From the NCBI GenBank assembly GCA_021732665.1, contig JAKFUL010000017.1, positions 1 through 64,000 of the forward strand: DNA of 64,000 nucleotides, written 5' to 3'. The position numbers and the translations under genes are program-made. This DNA comes from Acetobacteraceae bacterium (GTDB taxonomy: Bacteria; Pseudomonadota; Alphaproteobacteria; Acetobacterales; Acetobacteraceae). Below, in pieces: positions 17,211 through 26,600 of this stretch (position 1 is the first letter of the stretch; every line of letters begins with the position of its first letter). The notes beneath the pieces are model-generated. The model did no database searches. It was not told the origin of the DNA and was given only the letters and a program-made list of their open reading frames with translations.

Positions 17211-18026
17211 TTAAACGAGAGCGCCGGCCGGCATCGGGATGACAGCCGGGCGCTCGGCCTCCGGGCCGTGAAACTCCGCCTCGCTGACGCCGTAGATCGC
17301 GGCGACACGCTCGGCGGTCAGTTCGTCGGGCCGGCCATCGAACATCACCCGGCCGGACTGCATGGCCACGATGCGGTCGCAATAGGCGCGGGCGGTGTCG
17401 AGATGGTGCAGGTTGACCAGCACGGTCAGACCGTCCTGGATGTTCACCTGGCGCAGCGCATCCATCACCACCCGGGCATTCTGCGGGTCAAGCGAGGCGA
17501 TCGGCTCATCGGCCAGCAGGATGCGCGGCTGCTGCAACAGCGCGCGGCAGATGGCGACGCGCTGCTGCTGCCCGCCCGAAAGCGTGTCGGCGCGTTGCAG
17601 CGCGGTCGCCAGCAGGTCGAACCGGTCCAGCGTGGCCAGCGCCATTGCGCGCTCGGCCGGGGTGAACTGGGCGAAGAGCGAGGCGAGATGGGCGAGCGCG
17701 CCGCGCCGGTGGTTGAGCCGCCCGATCAGCACATTGGTCAGCACATCCAGCCGCTGCACCAGGTTGAACTGCTGGAAGATCATGGCGCAGCCCATCCGCC
17801 AGTCCCGCAGCTTCCTGCCGCGCAGCTGGCTCACCTCCTGGCCATGGAAGCGGATGCTTCCGGCGGAGGGCTCGGACAGGCGGTTGATCAGGCGCAGCAG
17901 GGTGGATTTGCCCGCGCCCGACCGCCCGATGATACCGACCATCTGGCCATCGGGGATGCGCAGCGACACATTATCCACGGCCTGCTTGGCGCCGAAATTG
18001 CGGCTCAGGCCCTCGATTTCCAGCAT
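17211..18026 (-). CDS. phnC: Phosphonate-type ABC transporter ATP-binding protein
   Basis: 271-residue ABC ATPase of the PhnC group. Walker [10 protein letters not shown] (about residues 34-42), Q-loop [19 protein letters not shown] (the PhnC hallmark), signature LSGGQQQR, Walker B ILLADEP and the H-loop in [19 protein letters not shown] precedes ATG 18026. First gene of the five-gene importer operon. The family standard ends near residue 255; the extra tail ([17 protein letters not shown]) is specific to this protein. Confidence 0.93.
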   Translation of the reverse strand: MLEIEGLSRNFGAKQAVDNVSLRIPDGQMVGIIGRSGAGKSTLLRLINRLSEPSAGSIRFHGQEVSQLRGRKLRDWRMGCAMIFQQFNLVQRLDVLTNVLIGRLNHRRGALAHLASLFAQFTPAERAMALATLDRFDLLATALQRADTLSGGQQQRVAICRALLQQPRILLADEPIASLDPQNARVVMDALRQVNIQDGLTVLVNLHHLDTARAYCDRIVAMQSGRVMFDGRPDELTAERVAAIYGVSEAEFHGPEAERPAVIPMPAGALV

Positions 18027-18319
18027 TCTCTCACCTTGGCTTCGGGGTGGGGCGATAGACCGACAAGGTTTCAATCAGATGACGCTTTGGCGAAAGCCTC
18101 ATGTCACGCCGGGATGGAAAGGGCCGGGACGAGGATGCCTGGCCGGAGCGTGACGAATGTCTTAATTTGTGCTACACCCTCCCGGCAGATGCAACTGCGG
18201 TTGTGCGTTACCGCTTTTTTCAGGCGCTGAGCCTCTTATGAAGCGGCGCGCCTGGGTGGCGCCTGGCCTGTCACCACGCTGCCGCCCGGCTTGCCGGGGG
18301 GTGTTTGAAAGGTTTGCCC
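18027..18319. promoter_or_regulatory. Divergent control region between phnC and carD
   Basis: 293 bases without a gene. On the plus strand a weak sigma-70-like pair GTGACG (18150-18155) and TACACC (18173-18178), spaced 17, could start the carD transcript. Downstream, GCGGT (18197-18201) and ACCGC (18210-18214) form a short hairpin followed directly by six T (18215-18220), resembling a weak intrinsic terminator inside the carD leader. I find no convincing Pho box for the phn operon. Confidence 0.35.
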
Positions 18320-19462
18320 ATGCCCAGCGCTCCGCGCCCCGCCGCATCGCGCGGCTCTTCGCGAGGTGGCAAACCGCCGGGTGCCGCGGCGGATAAGCAG
18401 GCCCAGGGCGACCATGCGGCAAAACCGGTGAAGAACCCGCCGGCCGCCGCCACCGCGAAGCCCACCTCTAAATCCTCCGGTGGCGCCAGCGCCCCGGCCA
18501 GGATCTCCTCCACGCCACCGAAAGCCACCGTGACCCAAAACGCCAAGCCCGCCAGCAAGACGACCATCGCCAAGCCCGCCAAGACAACGGCCAAGCCGGC
18601 CGAGATCGAAACTCCCGCGGCCGCCCCGCGCAAGGCGATGTCGAACGCCGCCGCCGCCCAGGCGCTGATGGCCTCGGCCGCGGCGGGCAAGGAGGCTGCG
18701 CGCGAGGCCACGGCGCGGGCCGCCGCGAAGGCCGCCGAACCGCCGCCGCCGCCGGTCCAGCACATCACCCCCCCGGTGGCCTCGCGCCCCGGCATGTCAA
18801 GGCCGGGCATGCCCGGCATGCGGCCAGCCTTCAGCATCACGCCGCGCATGCCGATGGGCGCGTTGCGCAGTGGCGGCATGGCGGAAACCCAGGCCGGCGC
18901 CCCCGGCGCGCCGAAGACGCCGCCGGCCAAGGTGGACTTCCGGGCCGGCGACATGGTGGTCTACCCCACCCACGGCGTCGGCACCGTGCAGGGCCTCGAA
19001 GATGTGAACGTGGCCGGAATTTCCCTCCAGGTGATCACCGTCACCTTCGAGGAAAACCGCATGACCCTGCGGGTGCCCACCAACAAGGCCGCCAGCGCCG
19101 GCCTGCGCAAGCTGGCCGGCACGGCCCTGGTGAAGCAGGCGCTGGACACGCTGAAGGGCCGCGCCCGCATCAAGCGCACGATGTGGTCGCGCCGCGCCCA
19201 GGAATATGAGGCGAAGATCAATTCGGGCGACCCGGTCGCTATTGCCGAAGTGGTGCGCGACCTGTTCCGCAATGCCGGCCAGCCCGACCAGTCCTTCTCC
19301 GAACGGCAGATCTACGAACAGGCGCTGGACCGCCTGGCGATGGAATTCGCCGCCATCGAGAAGACCGACAAGCCCACCGCCATCGAACGCCTGATCGCCC
19401 ATATGCGCAGCGCCGAAAAGCCGGGTGGCAAGGTGGCCGAGGATCCGATCGAGGAGGATTGA
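18320..19462 (+). CDS. CarD-family transcriptional regulator with long disordered N-terminal extension
   Basis: CarD/CdnL proteins bind RNA polymerase beta through a Tudor-like domain and stabilise open promoters. The CarD domain occupies about residues 205-365: FRAGDMVVYPTHGVGTVQGL, the EENRMTLRVPTNKA strand and the C-terminal helical part with RRAQEYEAKINSGDPVAIA and SERQIYEQALDRLAMEFA. Residues 1-200 are low-complexity, rich in Lys, Ala, Pro, Ser and Thr, ending in repeated PGM/RPGM units. Typical CarD is 160-180 residues, so this is more than double. AAAGG lies 8 bases before ATG 18320. Confidence 0.88.
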   Translation: MPSAPRPAASRGSSRGGKPPGAAADKQAQGDHAAKPVKNPPAAATAKPTSKSSGGASAPARISSTPPKATVTQNAKPASKTTIAKPAKTTAKPAEIETPAAAPRKAMSNAAAAQALMASAAAGKEAAREATARAAAKAAEPPPPPVQHITPPVASRPGMSRPGMPGMRPAFSITPRMPMGALRSGGMAETQAGAPGAPKTPPAKVDFRAGDMVVYPTHGVGTVQGLEDVNVAGISLQVITVTFEENRMTLRVPTNKAASAGLRKLAGTALVKQALDTLKGRARIKRTMWSRRAQEYEAKINSGDPVAIAEVVRDLFRNAGQPDQSFSERQIYEQALDRLAMEFAAIEKTDKPTAIERLIAHMRSAEKPGGKVAEDPIEED

Positions 19463-19489
19463 TCGGTGTCGCCGGGGCAAGCCGGCACT

Positions 19490-19528
19490 GGTAAAGCCGC
19501 CCGGGGTAAAGCCGCGGGGATTAAAGCC
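19490..19528. repeat. Three imperfect 15-base repeats
   Basis: The core GGTAAAGCC at 19490 and 19505, and ATTAAAGCC at 19520, recur with a 15-base period in the gap between carD and the small lipoprotein gene. No coding or hairpin meaning seen. Confidence 0.4.
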
Positions 19529-19569
19529 TTGTTGCCAGCGCTCCCTCCCCGGGCATAGGCTTGCAACTT

Positions 19570-19887
19570 ATGGTTGGAGCGCGAGCCGCCTTGTTCAATT
19601 CCGTTGATCCGCGCCGCGCCGTGGCCCTGCTGGGCGTCGTCCTCGCGCTGGGGGGGTGCGTGGCGGCGGACCCCTTCGCCACCCATGTGCGGAACTGCGC
19701 CGGCGCCGGCCACGCGCCGGGCAGCGCCAGCTTCGCGCTGTGCATGTCCACCGCCGCCATCGGCCTGCAACCGGCCTCCGATGAGGAGCGCGAGCGCCGG
19801 CGCTGGCAGGAACGCCTGCTGCGCGAACAACTCGAAGCCGAGCGCAGGGTGCGGCAGGAACGCGCCGTCGTCGGGCTAAACCGGTAG
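19570..19887 (+). CDS. Small putative lipoprotein
   Basis: 105-residue protein with a hydrophobic segment leading to a lipobox, LALGGC (Cys about residue 30). After it come four scattered cysteine-containing turns (HVRNCAGAGH, FALCMSTAAIG), then a charged coiled-coil-like tail of Glu/Arg repeats (EERERRRWQERLLREQLEAE). A TTG three codons upstream is a possible alternative start. The end overlaps the convergent histidine-kinase gene by 12 bases. No known family. Confidence 0.62.
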   Translation: MVGARAALFNSVDPRRAVALLGVVLALGGCVAADPFATHVRNCAGAGHAPGSASFALCMSTAAIGLQPASDEERERRRWQERLLREQLEAERRVRQERAVVGLNR

Positions 19888-21225
19888 CCGGATCCGCGCC
19901 CGCAGCCCGCCCTGCGGGCTCCGCTCCAGGCTGATCTCGCCGCCATGCCGGCGCACCGCGTCGCGCGCGATGGCCAGCCCCAGCCCAGTGCCGGTGGCCG
20001 AGCCGGAGGCGAAGGGCTTGAAGGCGGCCTCCCGCTCGGCTTCGGGAATGCCCGGGCCGTCATCATCCACGGTGATATCGGCCCAGGCCTCGCCACGCGT
20101 GGCGGTCAGGCGGATATGGCTGGCATGGCGGCGGGCATTGTCCAGCAGATTGCCCAGCGCCCGGCGCAGCGCCCCCTCGCGCAGCCACACGACCATGCTG
20201 TCGGGCGCCACCAGCGCCACCTCCCCGCCGCTGCGCCGGGCGGAGGCCGCGAGGTCGCGCAGCAGCGGCACGAGGTCCATCGCGCGCGGCGCCTCCAGCC
20301 CCTCGCCGCGGGCGAAGGCGAGGTAGGTTTCGACCAGCCGCTCCATCTCCTCGGTGTCGTGATGCAGGGCGGCGATGTCCTCCTCGGTCTGCGGCGTGCG
20401 CGGCAGCATGGCCAGGCACAGCCGCATGCGGGTGATGGGGGTGCGCATGTCGTGGCTGATGCCCGCCAGCATCTCGGTCCGTTGCGCCACGAATCTCCGG
20501 ATATTCTCCTGCATCTGGTTGAAGGCGATGGCGGCCTGGCGGACCTCGATGGCGCCCTCGGGCTTGATCGGACCCTGGTCGCGGCCCTGGCCGAAATCCT
20601 CGGCGGCGACGGCCAGGCGGCGGATGGCGCGGACCTGGTTGCGCATGAACAGCACCGCGATCAGCGCCAGCAGCAGGGCGGAGCCCACCAGCCAGATGAC
20701 GAAGAGGTAGAGGGTGGCGCTGAACAGCCGCTTGCGCGGCGCCTCGATGTTGAGCACGCCCGAGGCGAGCTGCACCCGCACGACGATGTGCTGCGGGTCG
20801 GTCCGCCAATCAGCGTCGAAGGGCAGGCCGACGAGGCGGGTCAGCGCCTCGGCAAGGTCGGCCTCCAGCGGCAGCAGTGGCGACCAGGGCGGCCGGGCGG
20901 GGGTGGGGCCGAGCTGGCTGGCCGGCTCGAAGGCGATGCCCAGTCCCAGGCGCCATGTCGTCTCGCGCATGATGATGCCATGCGCCTCATCCGGCGCGTG
21001 GGAGAGGAGTTGCGCCACCATGCCGATCTCGCCGGCCAGCGAGGTTGCGAGCCGGCGCGAGATGACATCGAGATGCCCGCCATAGAATGCCGTCAGCGCC
21101 ACGGCCTGCACCACCAGCAGGGGCGCGAGGATGAGCAGGACGGAGCGCGCGAGCAGACCGCGCGGGGCCAGGCGGCGCAAGCCGCGCCGGGCGGATGGCG
21201 GTGCGACCTGGACCGCGGCGCTCAA
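19876..21225 (-). CDS. Two-component sensor histidine kinase (EnvZ-like)
   Basis: 449-residue membrane kinase: first helix around residues 27-47, a periplasmic sensor of about 110 residues, second helix near residues 172-192, a HAMP linker (RNQVRAIRRLAVAAEDFGQG), the dimerisation domain with phospho-His H258 in GISHDMRTPITRMR, then an HATPase domain with DDDGPGIPEAERE and GTGLGLAIARDAV. The TTG at 21225 overlaps the stop of the response-regulator gene (TTGA), so the kinase is translated with it. Cognate partner is the 21222-21920 regulator. Confidence 0.88.
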   Translation of the reverse strand: MSAAVQVAPPSARRGLRRLAPRGLLARSVLLILAPLLVVQAVALTAFYGGHLDVISRRLATSLAGEIGMVAQLLSHAPDEAHGIIMRETTWRLGLGIAFEPASQLGPTPARPPWSPLLPLEADLAEALTRLVGLPFDADWRTDPQHIVVRVQLASGVLNIEAPRKRLFSATLYLFVIWLVGSALLLALIAVLFMRNQVRAIRRLAVAAEDFGQGRDQGPIKPEGAIEVRQAAIAFNQMQENIRRFVAQRTEMLAGISHDMRTPITRMRLCLAMLPRTPQTEEDIAALHHDTEEMERLVETYLAFARGEGLEAPRAMDLVPLLRDLAASARRSGGEVALVAPDSMVVWLREGALRRALGNLLDNARRHASHIRLTATRGEAWADITVDDDGPGIPEAEREAAFKPFASGSATGTGLGLAIARDAVRRHGGEISLERSPQGGLRARIRLPV

Positions 21226-21920
21226 GGACCTGGTCTCAGGACATATCCCTTGTGGCGGATGGTGTGCAGGAAGCGTGGCTCACGCGGGTCGGTCTCGATT
21301 TTCCGGCGCAGGCGGGTGACCTGCACGTCCACCGCGCGCTCGCCGGCCTCCGGCGTGCCCAGCGCCTCGGCGATGATCTCGCGGCTCAGCACCTCGCCCG
21401 GCTTCCTGGCAAGCGCGGTGAGGAGCGCGACCTCGCCGCCGGTCAGCCTGGTCGTGCCCTCGGGGCCGCGCAGTTCGGCGCGGTCGGGGTCGAACCAGAG
21501 CTGGCCGAGCTGTACCGGACCTGACGGCAGCACCAGCATGGGCGGGGGGGCCGCGCGCCGCAGGATGGTGCGGATACGGAAGGCCAGTTCGCGCGGGTCG
21601 AAGGGTTTGGCAAGATAATCATCCGCGCCCTGTTCGAAGCCGGCAACGCGGTCATCGGGGTCGCCGCGCGCCGTCAGCATGAGCACGGGCACCTCCTTGC
21701 CCTGGCGGCGCAGGCTTTCCACCAGCTGCAGCCCGGTCTCGCCGGGCATCATCACGTCGAGCACCAGCAGGTCGAAGGCCACGGCCTTCAGCGCGGCCCG
21801 CGCCTCGGTGGCGTCGCAGGCCGGCGTCACCCGGAAACCCTGTTCGGTGAGAAAACGCTGCAGCAGGCTGCGCAGCCTTGTGTCGTCATCGACGACGAGG
21901 AGATGGGGCTGCTCGCTCAT
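21222..21920 (-). CDS. petR: OmpR-family response regulator (PetR-like)
   Basis: 232 residues: receiver domain with acidic pocket D11-D13, phospho-acceptor D55 in LLVLDVMMPG and the lysine of DDYLAKPFDPREL, then a winged-helix DNA-binding domain ending RRKIETDPREPRFLHTIRHKGYVL. ATG 21920 overlaps the MarR gene stop by 4 bases. The order MarR, OmpR-type regulator matches petP-petR of Rhodobacter capsulatus, hence the symbol, which is by resemblance and context only. Confidence 0.87.
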   Translation of the reverse strand: MSEQPHLLVVDDDTRLRSLLQRFLTEQGFRVTPACDATEARAALKAVAFDLLVLDVMMPGETGLQLVESLRRQGKEVPVLMLTARGDPDDRVAGFEQGADDYLAKPFDPRELAFRIRTILRRAAPPPMLVLPSGPVQLGQLWFDPDRAELRGPEGTTRLTGGEVALLTALARKPGEVLSREIIAEALGTPEAGERAVDVQVTRLRRKIETDPREPRFLHTIRHKGYVLRPGP

Positions 21921-22465
21921 GGCTGTGCCGCCCGCTCCAGCCGTTCCAGCTCGCCGCGCGCCTGCTCGCCCATCAACCCGCGCATGACGCGGCGGAACCC
22001 CTCCACCGCCTGCGGGCCGGCCTCGCGATAGGCGCGCATCACCCAGTCGCGCTGGCATTCATAGAGCTGGCGTTCCAGGGCAGCGCCTTTTTCGGTGAGG
22101 CTGAGCAGGCGCTGGCGCTTGTCCTGCCGGCCCGCGGCCTGGGTGACGTAGCCATCCTCGATCATCGGCTGCAGCACCCGGCCGAGCGACTGCTTGGTGA
22201 TGCCCAGAATCGTCAGCAGGTCGCCCACCGTGATGCCAGGCCTGCGGCCGACGAAATGCAGCACGCGGTGATGCGCCCGGCCCATGTTGAGCTCGGCCAG
22301 CAGCTTGTCCGGCCCCGCGGTGAAGTCGCGATAGCCGAAGAACAACAGATCCTGCGCCAGGCGCAGCTCCGATTCGCGCAGAAAAAGCAGGTCCCGCCCC
22401 GCCGCGGGCTGGGCCGTCTGCGGCGCCGCGGGCATGGCAGCCATGCCGCTCTGTTTGGTCAGCAT
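21917..22465 (-). CDS. petP: MarR-family transcriptional regulator (PetP-like)
   Basis: 182-residue winged-helix protein. The DNA-binding part runs from VLHFVGRRPGITVGDLLTIL through the recognition helix ITKQSLGRVLQPMIEDGYV to the wing GRQDKRQRLLSLTEKG, followed by a dimerisation helix. Start at ATG 22465; an in-frame ATG seven codons later is possible. It is the first gene of a MarR / response regulator / kinase operon and lies divergent from ilvE, sharing a 134-base control region. Confidence 0.85.
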   Translation of the reverse strand: MLTKQSGMAAMPAAPQTAQPAAGRDLLFLRESELRLAQDLLFFGYRDFTAGPDKLLAELNMGRAHHRVLHFVGRRPGITVGDLLTILGITKQSLGRVLQPMIEDGYVTQAAGRQDKRQRLLSLTEKGAALERQLYECQRDWVMRAYREAGPQAVEGFRRVMRGLMGEQARGELERLERAAQP

Positions 22466-22599
22466 TGTTGACGCATCCTCGCGTGATGTTCTAAACCGGG
22501 CTTGTTCGACGCAAGATAATGTCGCAGACCTCGATGTGTTCGGCATAAAACTAACTGTAATATGATTGAATTCATCAACAGCCCCAACGGAGACACGCC
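22466..22599. promoter_or_regulatory. Shared control region of petP-like operon and ilvE
   Basis: AT-richer than its surroundings between 22545 and 22580. A TAATAT at 22558-22563 could be a -10 for ilvE, without a good -35. An imperfect palindrome centred on GAATTC (TGATTGAATTCATCA, starting at 22563) is a candidate operator for the MarR protein. All of this is by eye. Confidence 0.3.
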
Positions 22600-23505
22600 A
22601 TGGCCCTGATCCCCTTTGACGACCGCGATGGTTTCATCTGGCTTGATGGCCAAATGGTGGCGTGGCGTGAGGCCAAGCTGCATGTACTCTCCCATGCCCT
22701 GCATTATGCCTCTGCCGTGTTCGAAGGCGAGCGTTGCTATTCCGGAAACATTTTCCGGCTTCGCGACCATACGCTGCGCCTTTTCGAAAGCGCACGCATC
22801 CTGGGATTTGAGATCCCCTGGACGGTGCAGCAGGTCGACGACGCCTGTGACGCGGTTGTGAAGGCCAATGGGTTTACCGAGGCTTACGTCCGCCCCATCG
22901 CCTGGCGGGGGGCGGAGGAAATGGGCGTGGGCGCCAAGGCCACGAAGATCCATGTGGCGATCGCGACCTGGGAATGGGGCGCCTATTTCGGCGTCGAGCA
23001 GCGGATGAAGGGCGTGCGGCTGGACCTCGCGAAATGGCGCCGCCCCGCCCCCGACACGGCGCCGACCGCGAGCAAGGCCGCCGGCCTCTACATGATCGGC
23101 ACGATGAGCAAGCATGCGGCGATGGATGCGGGTTATGACGATGCGTTCATGTTGGATCACAAGGGTGACGTGGCGGAAGCCACCGGCGCCAATGCCTTTT
23201 TCGTGATGGAGGATGGCCGCATCCACACGCCCACGCCGACCTGCTTTCTGGATGGCATCACCCGGCGTTCGGTGATGGCGCTGGCCAAGAAGCGGCAGAT
23301 GCAGGTGGTGGAGCGGGTGATCCGCGCCGAGGAACTCGCCCATGCCAGCGAGGTGTTCCTGGCCGGGACGGCGGCGGAAGTGACGCCGGTGGCCTGCATC
23401 GGGGCGCAGGGCTACACCCCGGGGGAGATCACCAGGACGCTGATGCAGGATTATATGGAATTGGTGCGGATGGAGCCTGAGGCGGTGATGAAGCTGGTGG
23501 GGTAG
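22600..23505 (+). CDS. ilvE: Branched-chain amino acid aminotransferase
   Basis: PLP enzyme for the last step of Val, Leu and Ile synthesis, 301 residues, fold type IV. Diagnostic segments: the WLDGQMVAWREAKLHVLSHA opening, SAVFEGERCY, the PLP lysine K159 in TASKAAGLY, and the EATGANAFFV and FLAGTAAEVTPV phosphate-binding loops. GGAGA precedes ATG 22600. Followed by a good intrinsic terminator, so it is monocistronic. Confidence 0.95.
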   Translation: MALIPFDDRDGFIWLDGQMVAWREAKLHVLSHALHYASAVFEGERCYSGNIFRLRDHTLRLFESARILGFEIPWTVQQVDDACDAVVKANGFTEAYVRPIAWRGAEEMGVGAKATKIHVAIATWEWGAYFGVEQRMKGVRLDLAKWRRPAPDTAPTASKAAGLYMIGTMSKHAAMDAGYDDAFMLDHKGDVAEATGANAFFVMEDGRIHTPTPTCFLDGITRRSVMALAKKRQMQVVERVIRAEELAHASEVFLAGTAAEVTPVACIGAQGYTPGEITRTLMQDYMELVRMEPEAVMKLVG

Positions 23506-23517
23506 GAACCGTTCCGG

Positions 23518-23558
23518 CGCGGAGGAGGCTCCACCTCCGCGGCATGTTTAAATTTTCT
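23518..23558 (+). terminator. Intrinsic terminator of ilvE
   Basis: CGCGGAGG (23518-23525) pairs perfectly with CCTCCGCG (23534-23541) around an 8-base loop; a T-rich tract (TTTAAATTTTCTT) follows within a few bases. It lies 13 bases after the ilvE stop. Confidence 0.75.
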
Positions 23559-23587
23559 TGCATCGGTATCAGAAACTTCAGTATTCT
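23558..23587 (+). promoter_or_regulatory. Candidate promoter of the FG-GAP/RTX gene
   Basis: TTGCAT (23558-23563) and TATTCT (23582-23587) are separated by 18 bases and resemble sigma-70 -35 and -10 boxes. A start of transcription near 23594 would leave a leader of about 47 bases before ATG 23641. Confidence 0.45.
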
Positions 23588-23640
23588 CACTTTTTCGTGA
23601 TGCGACGATGGCGCTTCACATCATTGGGGAACCCCAACGC

Positions 23641-26600
23641 ATGTCATTCGCATCATCGATCAATCTCTCCAGCCTCAACGGCGCATCCGGCTTCCGGCTG
23701 GATGGCGTCTCGGCCAGCGACGGCAGCGGTGTCTCGGTCGCCTCCGCCGGCGATGTGAATGGCGATGGCCTCGTCGACCTCATCATCGGCGCCAGCGGCG
23801 CCAATGGCGGGGCAGGGCGCAGCTACATCGTGTTCGGCCAGTCCGCCGGGTTCACCTCGGCGCTGAACCTCTCGGCACTGGACGGCACCAACGGGTTCCG
23901 GCTGGATGGCATCTCGGCCGGCGACGGCAGCGGCGGTTCCGTCGCCGCGGCGGGCGACATCAATGGCGACGGCTTCGGCGACCTCCTGATCGGCGCTTCG
24001 ACCGCGGACGCGCAAGGCACCGATTCCGGCGCGGCCTATATCGTCCTCGGCAAATCCGGCGGCTTCGCCTCCAGCCTGAGCTTCTCCTCGCTCATCGGCA
24101 GCAATGGTGCCCAGCTCTGGGGCAACCCGGGCGTGAATGCCGGCAATTCCGTTGCCGCGGCCGGGGATGTGAACGGCGATGGCTTCGCCGACATCATCCT
24201 CGGCGTCCCTCAGGAAGACCAGAACGGCAATAATTCCGGCATGGCCGTGGTCCGCTTCGGCTCTTCCGGCGTTCTCAGCACTCCGCTGGGCCTCAACGCG
24301 GTCAACGGCACCAATGGCTTCGCGCTGAACGGCTCCACCGCTTTCGAGGCGACCGGTTATTCCGTTGCCTCGGCGGGGGATGTGAATGGCGATGGCTTCG
24401 CCGACGTGATCGTCGGCGTCCGGGCGACCGACAATCTGGGCCAGCCCACGGCCAGCCCGGGCAACAGCGCCTATGTGCTGTTCGGCGCCTCGGGTGGCAT
24501 CGCGGCCAGCCTTGTCCCTTCGGCGCTGAACGGGACCAATGGGTTCCGGCTGGTCGGGGTCTCGGCCGGCGACAATAACGGCATCTCGGTCGCCTCGGCC
24601 GGGGACGTCAATGGAGATGGCTTCGCCGACCTCATCGTTGGTGCCGCCGCGGCCAATGGCCAGGCCGGCCGCGGCTATGTGGTGTTCGGCGCCTCCGGCG
24701 GCTTCACCTCCAGCCTGGCCCTTTCCGCGCTGAACGGCGGCAACGGCTTTCGGCTGGATGGCGTCTGCGCCACCGACCGCGCCGGCACCTCCGTCGCCGC
24801 GGCCGGGGACATCAATGGCGATGGCTTCGCCGACCTGATCGTGGGTGCCGCGCAGGCCGATCCGAACGGCGCCAATTCCGGCAGCAGCTATGTGGTGTTC
24901 GGCAAATCCACCGCCTTCACCGCCGTCCTCAGCCTCTCGACATTGACCGGCGCCAACGGCTTCCGGCTCGACGGGGTCTCGGCCGGTGACGGCGCCGGCG
25001 TCTCCGTGGCCGCCGCCGGCGATGTGGATGGCGACGGCTTCGCCGACCTCATCATCGGCGCCGCCGGCGCCGACCCGGGCGGCAATGGCGGCGCCGGTTC
25101 CAGCTATATCTATTACAGCCCCGCCACCGGGGGCGCGATCTATCGCGGCACCAGCCTGGCCGAGACGTTGCGCGGCACGCCCGACAATGACGTCATCAAC
25201 GGCTTCGGCCGCAATGACCGGCTGTTCGGCAATGCCGGCAACGACGCGGTCAACGGCGGCACGGGTGACGACACCATCGATGGCGGCGCCGGAAATGACA
25301 CCCTCGATGGCGGCACGGGCAACGACACGCTGACCTACGCCCTGGCCATTGCCGGCGTCACGCTGAGCCTGGCGGTCAGCGGCCCGCAGGTCACCGGCGG
25401 CTCCGGGACCGACAGCATCAGCAATTTCGAGACGCTGATCGGCGGTGCCTTCAACGACAGCCTGACAGGCGCCACCACCAACGACCTGATCAATGGCGGG
25501 GCGGGCAATGACGCCATCGCCGGCGGCGACGGCAATGACACGCTCACCGGCGGCGCCGGCGATGACACGATCGAAGGCGGCCTGGGCAATGACAGCCTCG
25601 ATGCCGGCGCCGACACCGACACCTTGAGCTACGCCTCGGCCAGCTCTGGGGTGACGGTGAGCCTGGGGCAGAGCGGCGCGCAGGTGACCGGCGGCGCCGG
25701 CACCGACACCGCCACCAATTTCGAGAACCTGACCGGCGGCGGCTTCAATGACAGCCTGACAGGCACGAACGGCGACAATGTCATCGATGGCGGCGGCGGC
25801 AACGACACGATCCTGGGCGGTAACGGCAATGACCTGATCACCGCGGGCGCGAATGACGACAATGTCGAAGGTGGCGCCGGGAATGACACCCTCGATGGCG
25901 GAACCGGCAATGACACGCTGAGCTACGCCTCGGCGGTCGGGCCGGTCACTGTGAGCCTGGCGCTGAGCGTGGCGCAGAACACCGGCGTCGCCGCCGGCAC
26001 CGACACCATCAGCAATTTCGAAAACCTGGTGGGCGGGGCGTTTGCCGACCGGCTGACAGGCTCGGACGGCGACAATGTCATCGAGGGCGGCGCCAATATC
26101 GACACCATCGATGGCGGCCTTGGCAACGACACCCTCGATGGCGGCGCCAGCGACGACACGCTGAGCTACGCCAGTGCCACCGGCGCCATCACCTTCAGTC
26201 TTGCCCTGAGCGGGGCGCAGGTGACTGGCGGCGCGGGCACCGACACCGCCAGCAGCTTCGAGAACCTGACAGGTGGCGGCTTCAATGACAGCCTGACGGG
26301 CTCCTCCGGCACCAACTCCATCGATGGCGGTGAAGGCGATGACATGATCATCGCCGGCGAGGGCGTCGACACGCTCAATGGCGGCTTGGGCAATGACATG
26401 GTGAGCTACGCGCTGGCGACGCTGGCTCTGACCATCATCAATGGCACCAGCGTCTCGGGGGCCTTCGGCAACCAGACCCTGCAGAACGTCGAGTTCGTGA
26501 TCGGCACCTCGCTGAACGACAGCCTGCGAGGCTCGGCCGGCGATAATGGCTTCGATGCCGGCGACGGCAACGACACGATCGATGGCCAGGCCGGCAATGA

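Noticed and set aside
18027-18120. Possible Pho box for the phn operon
   Set aside because: Only one TGTCA-like half-site; no second half at the right distance.
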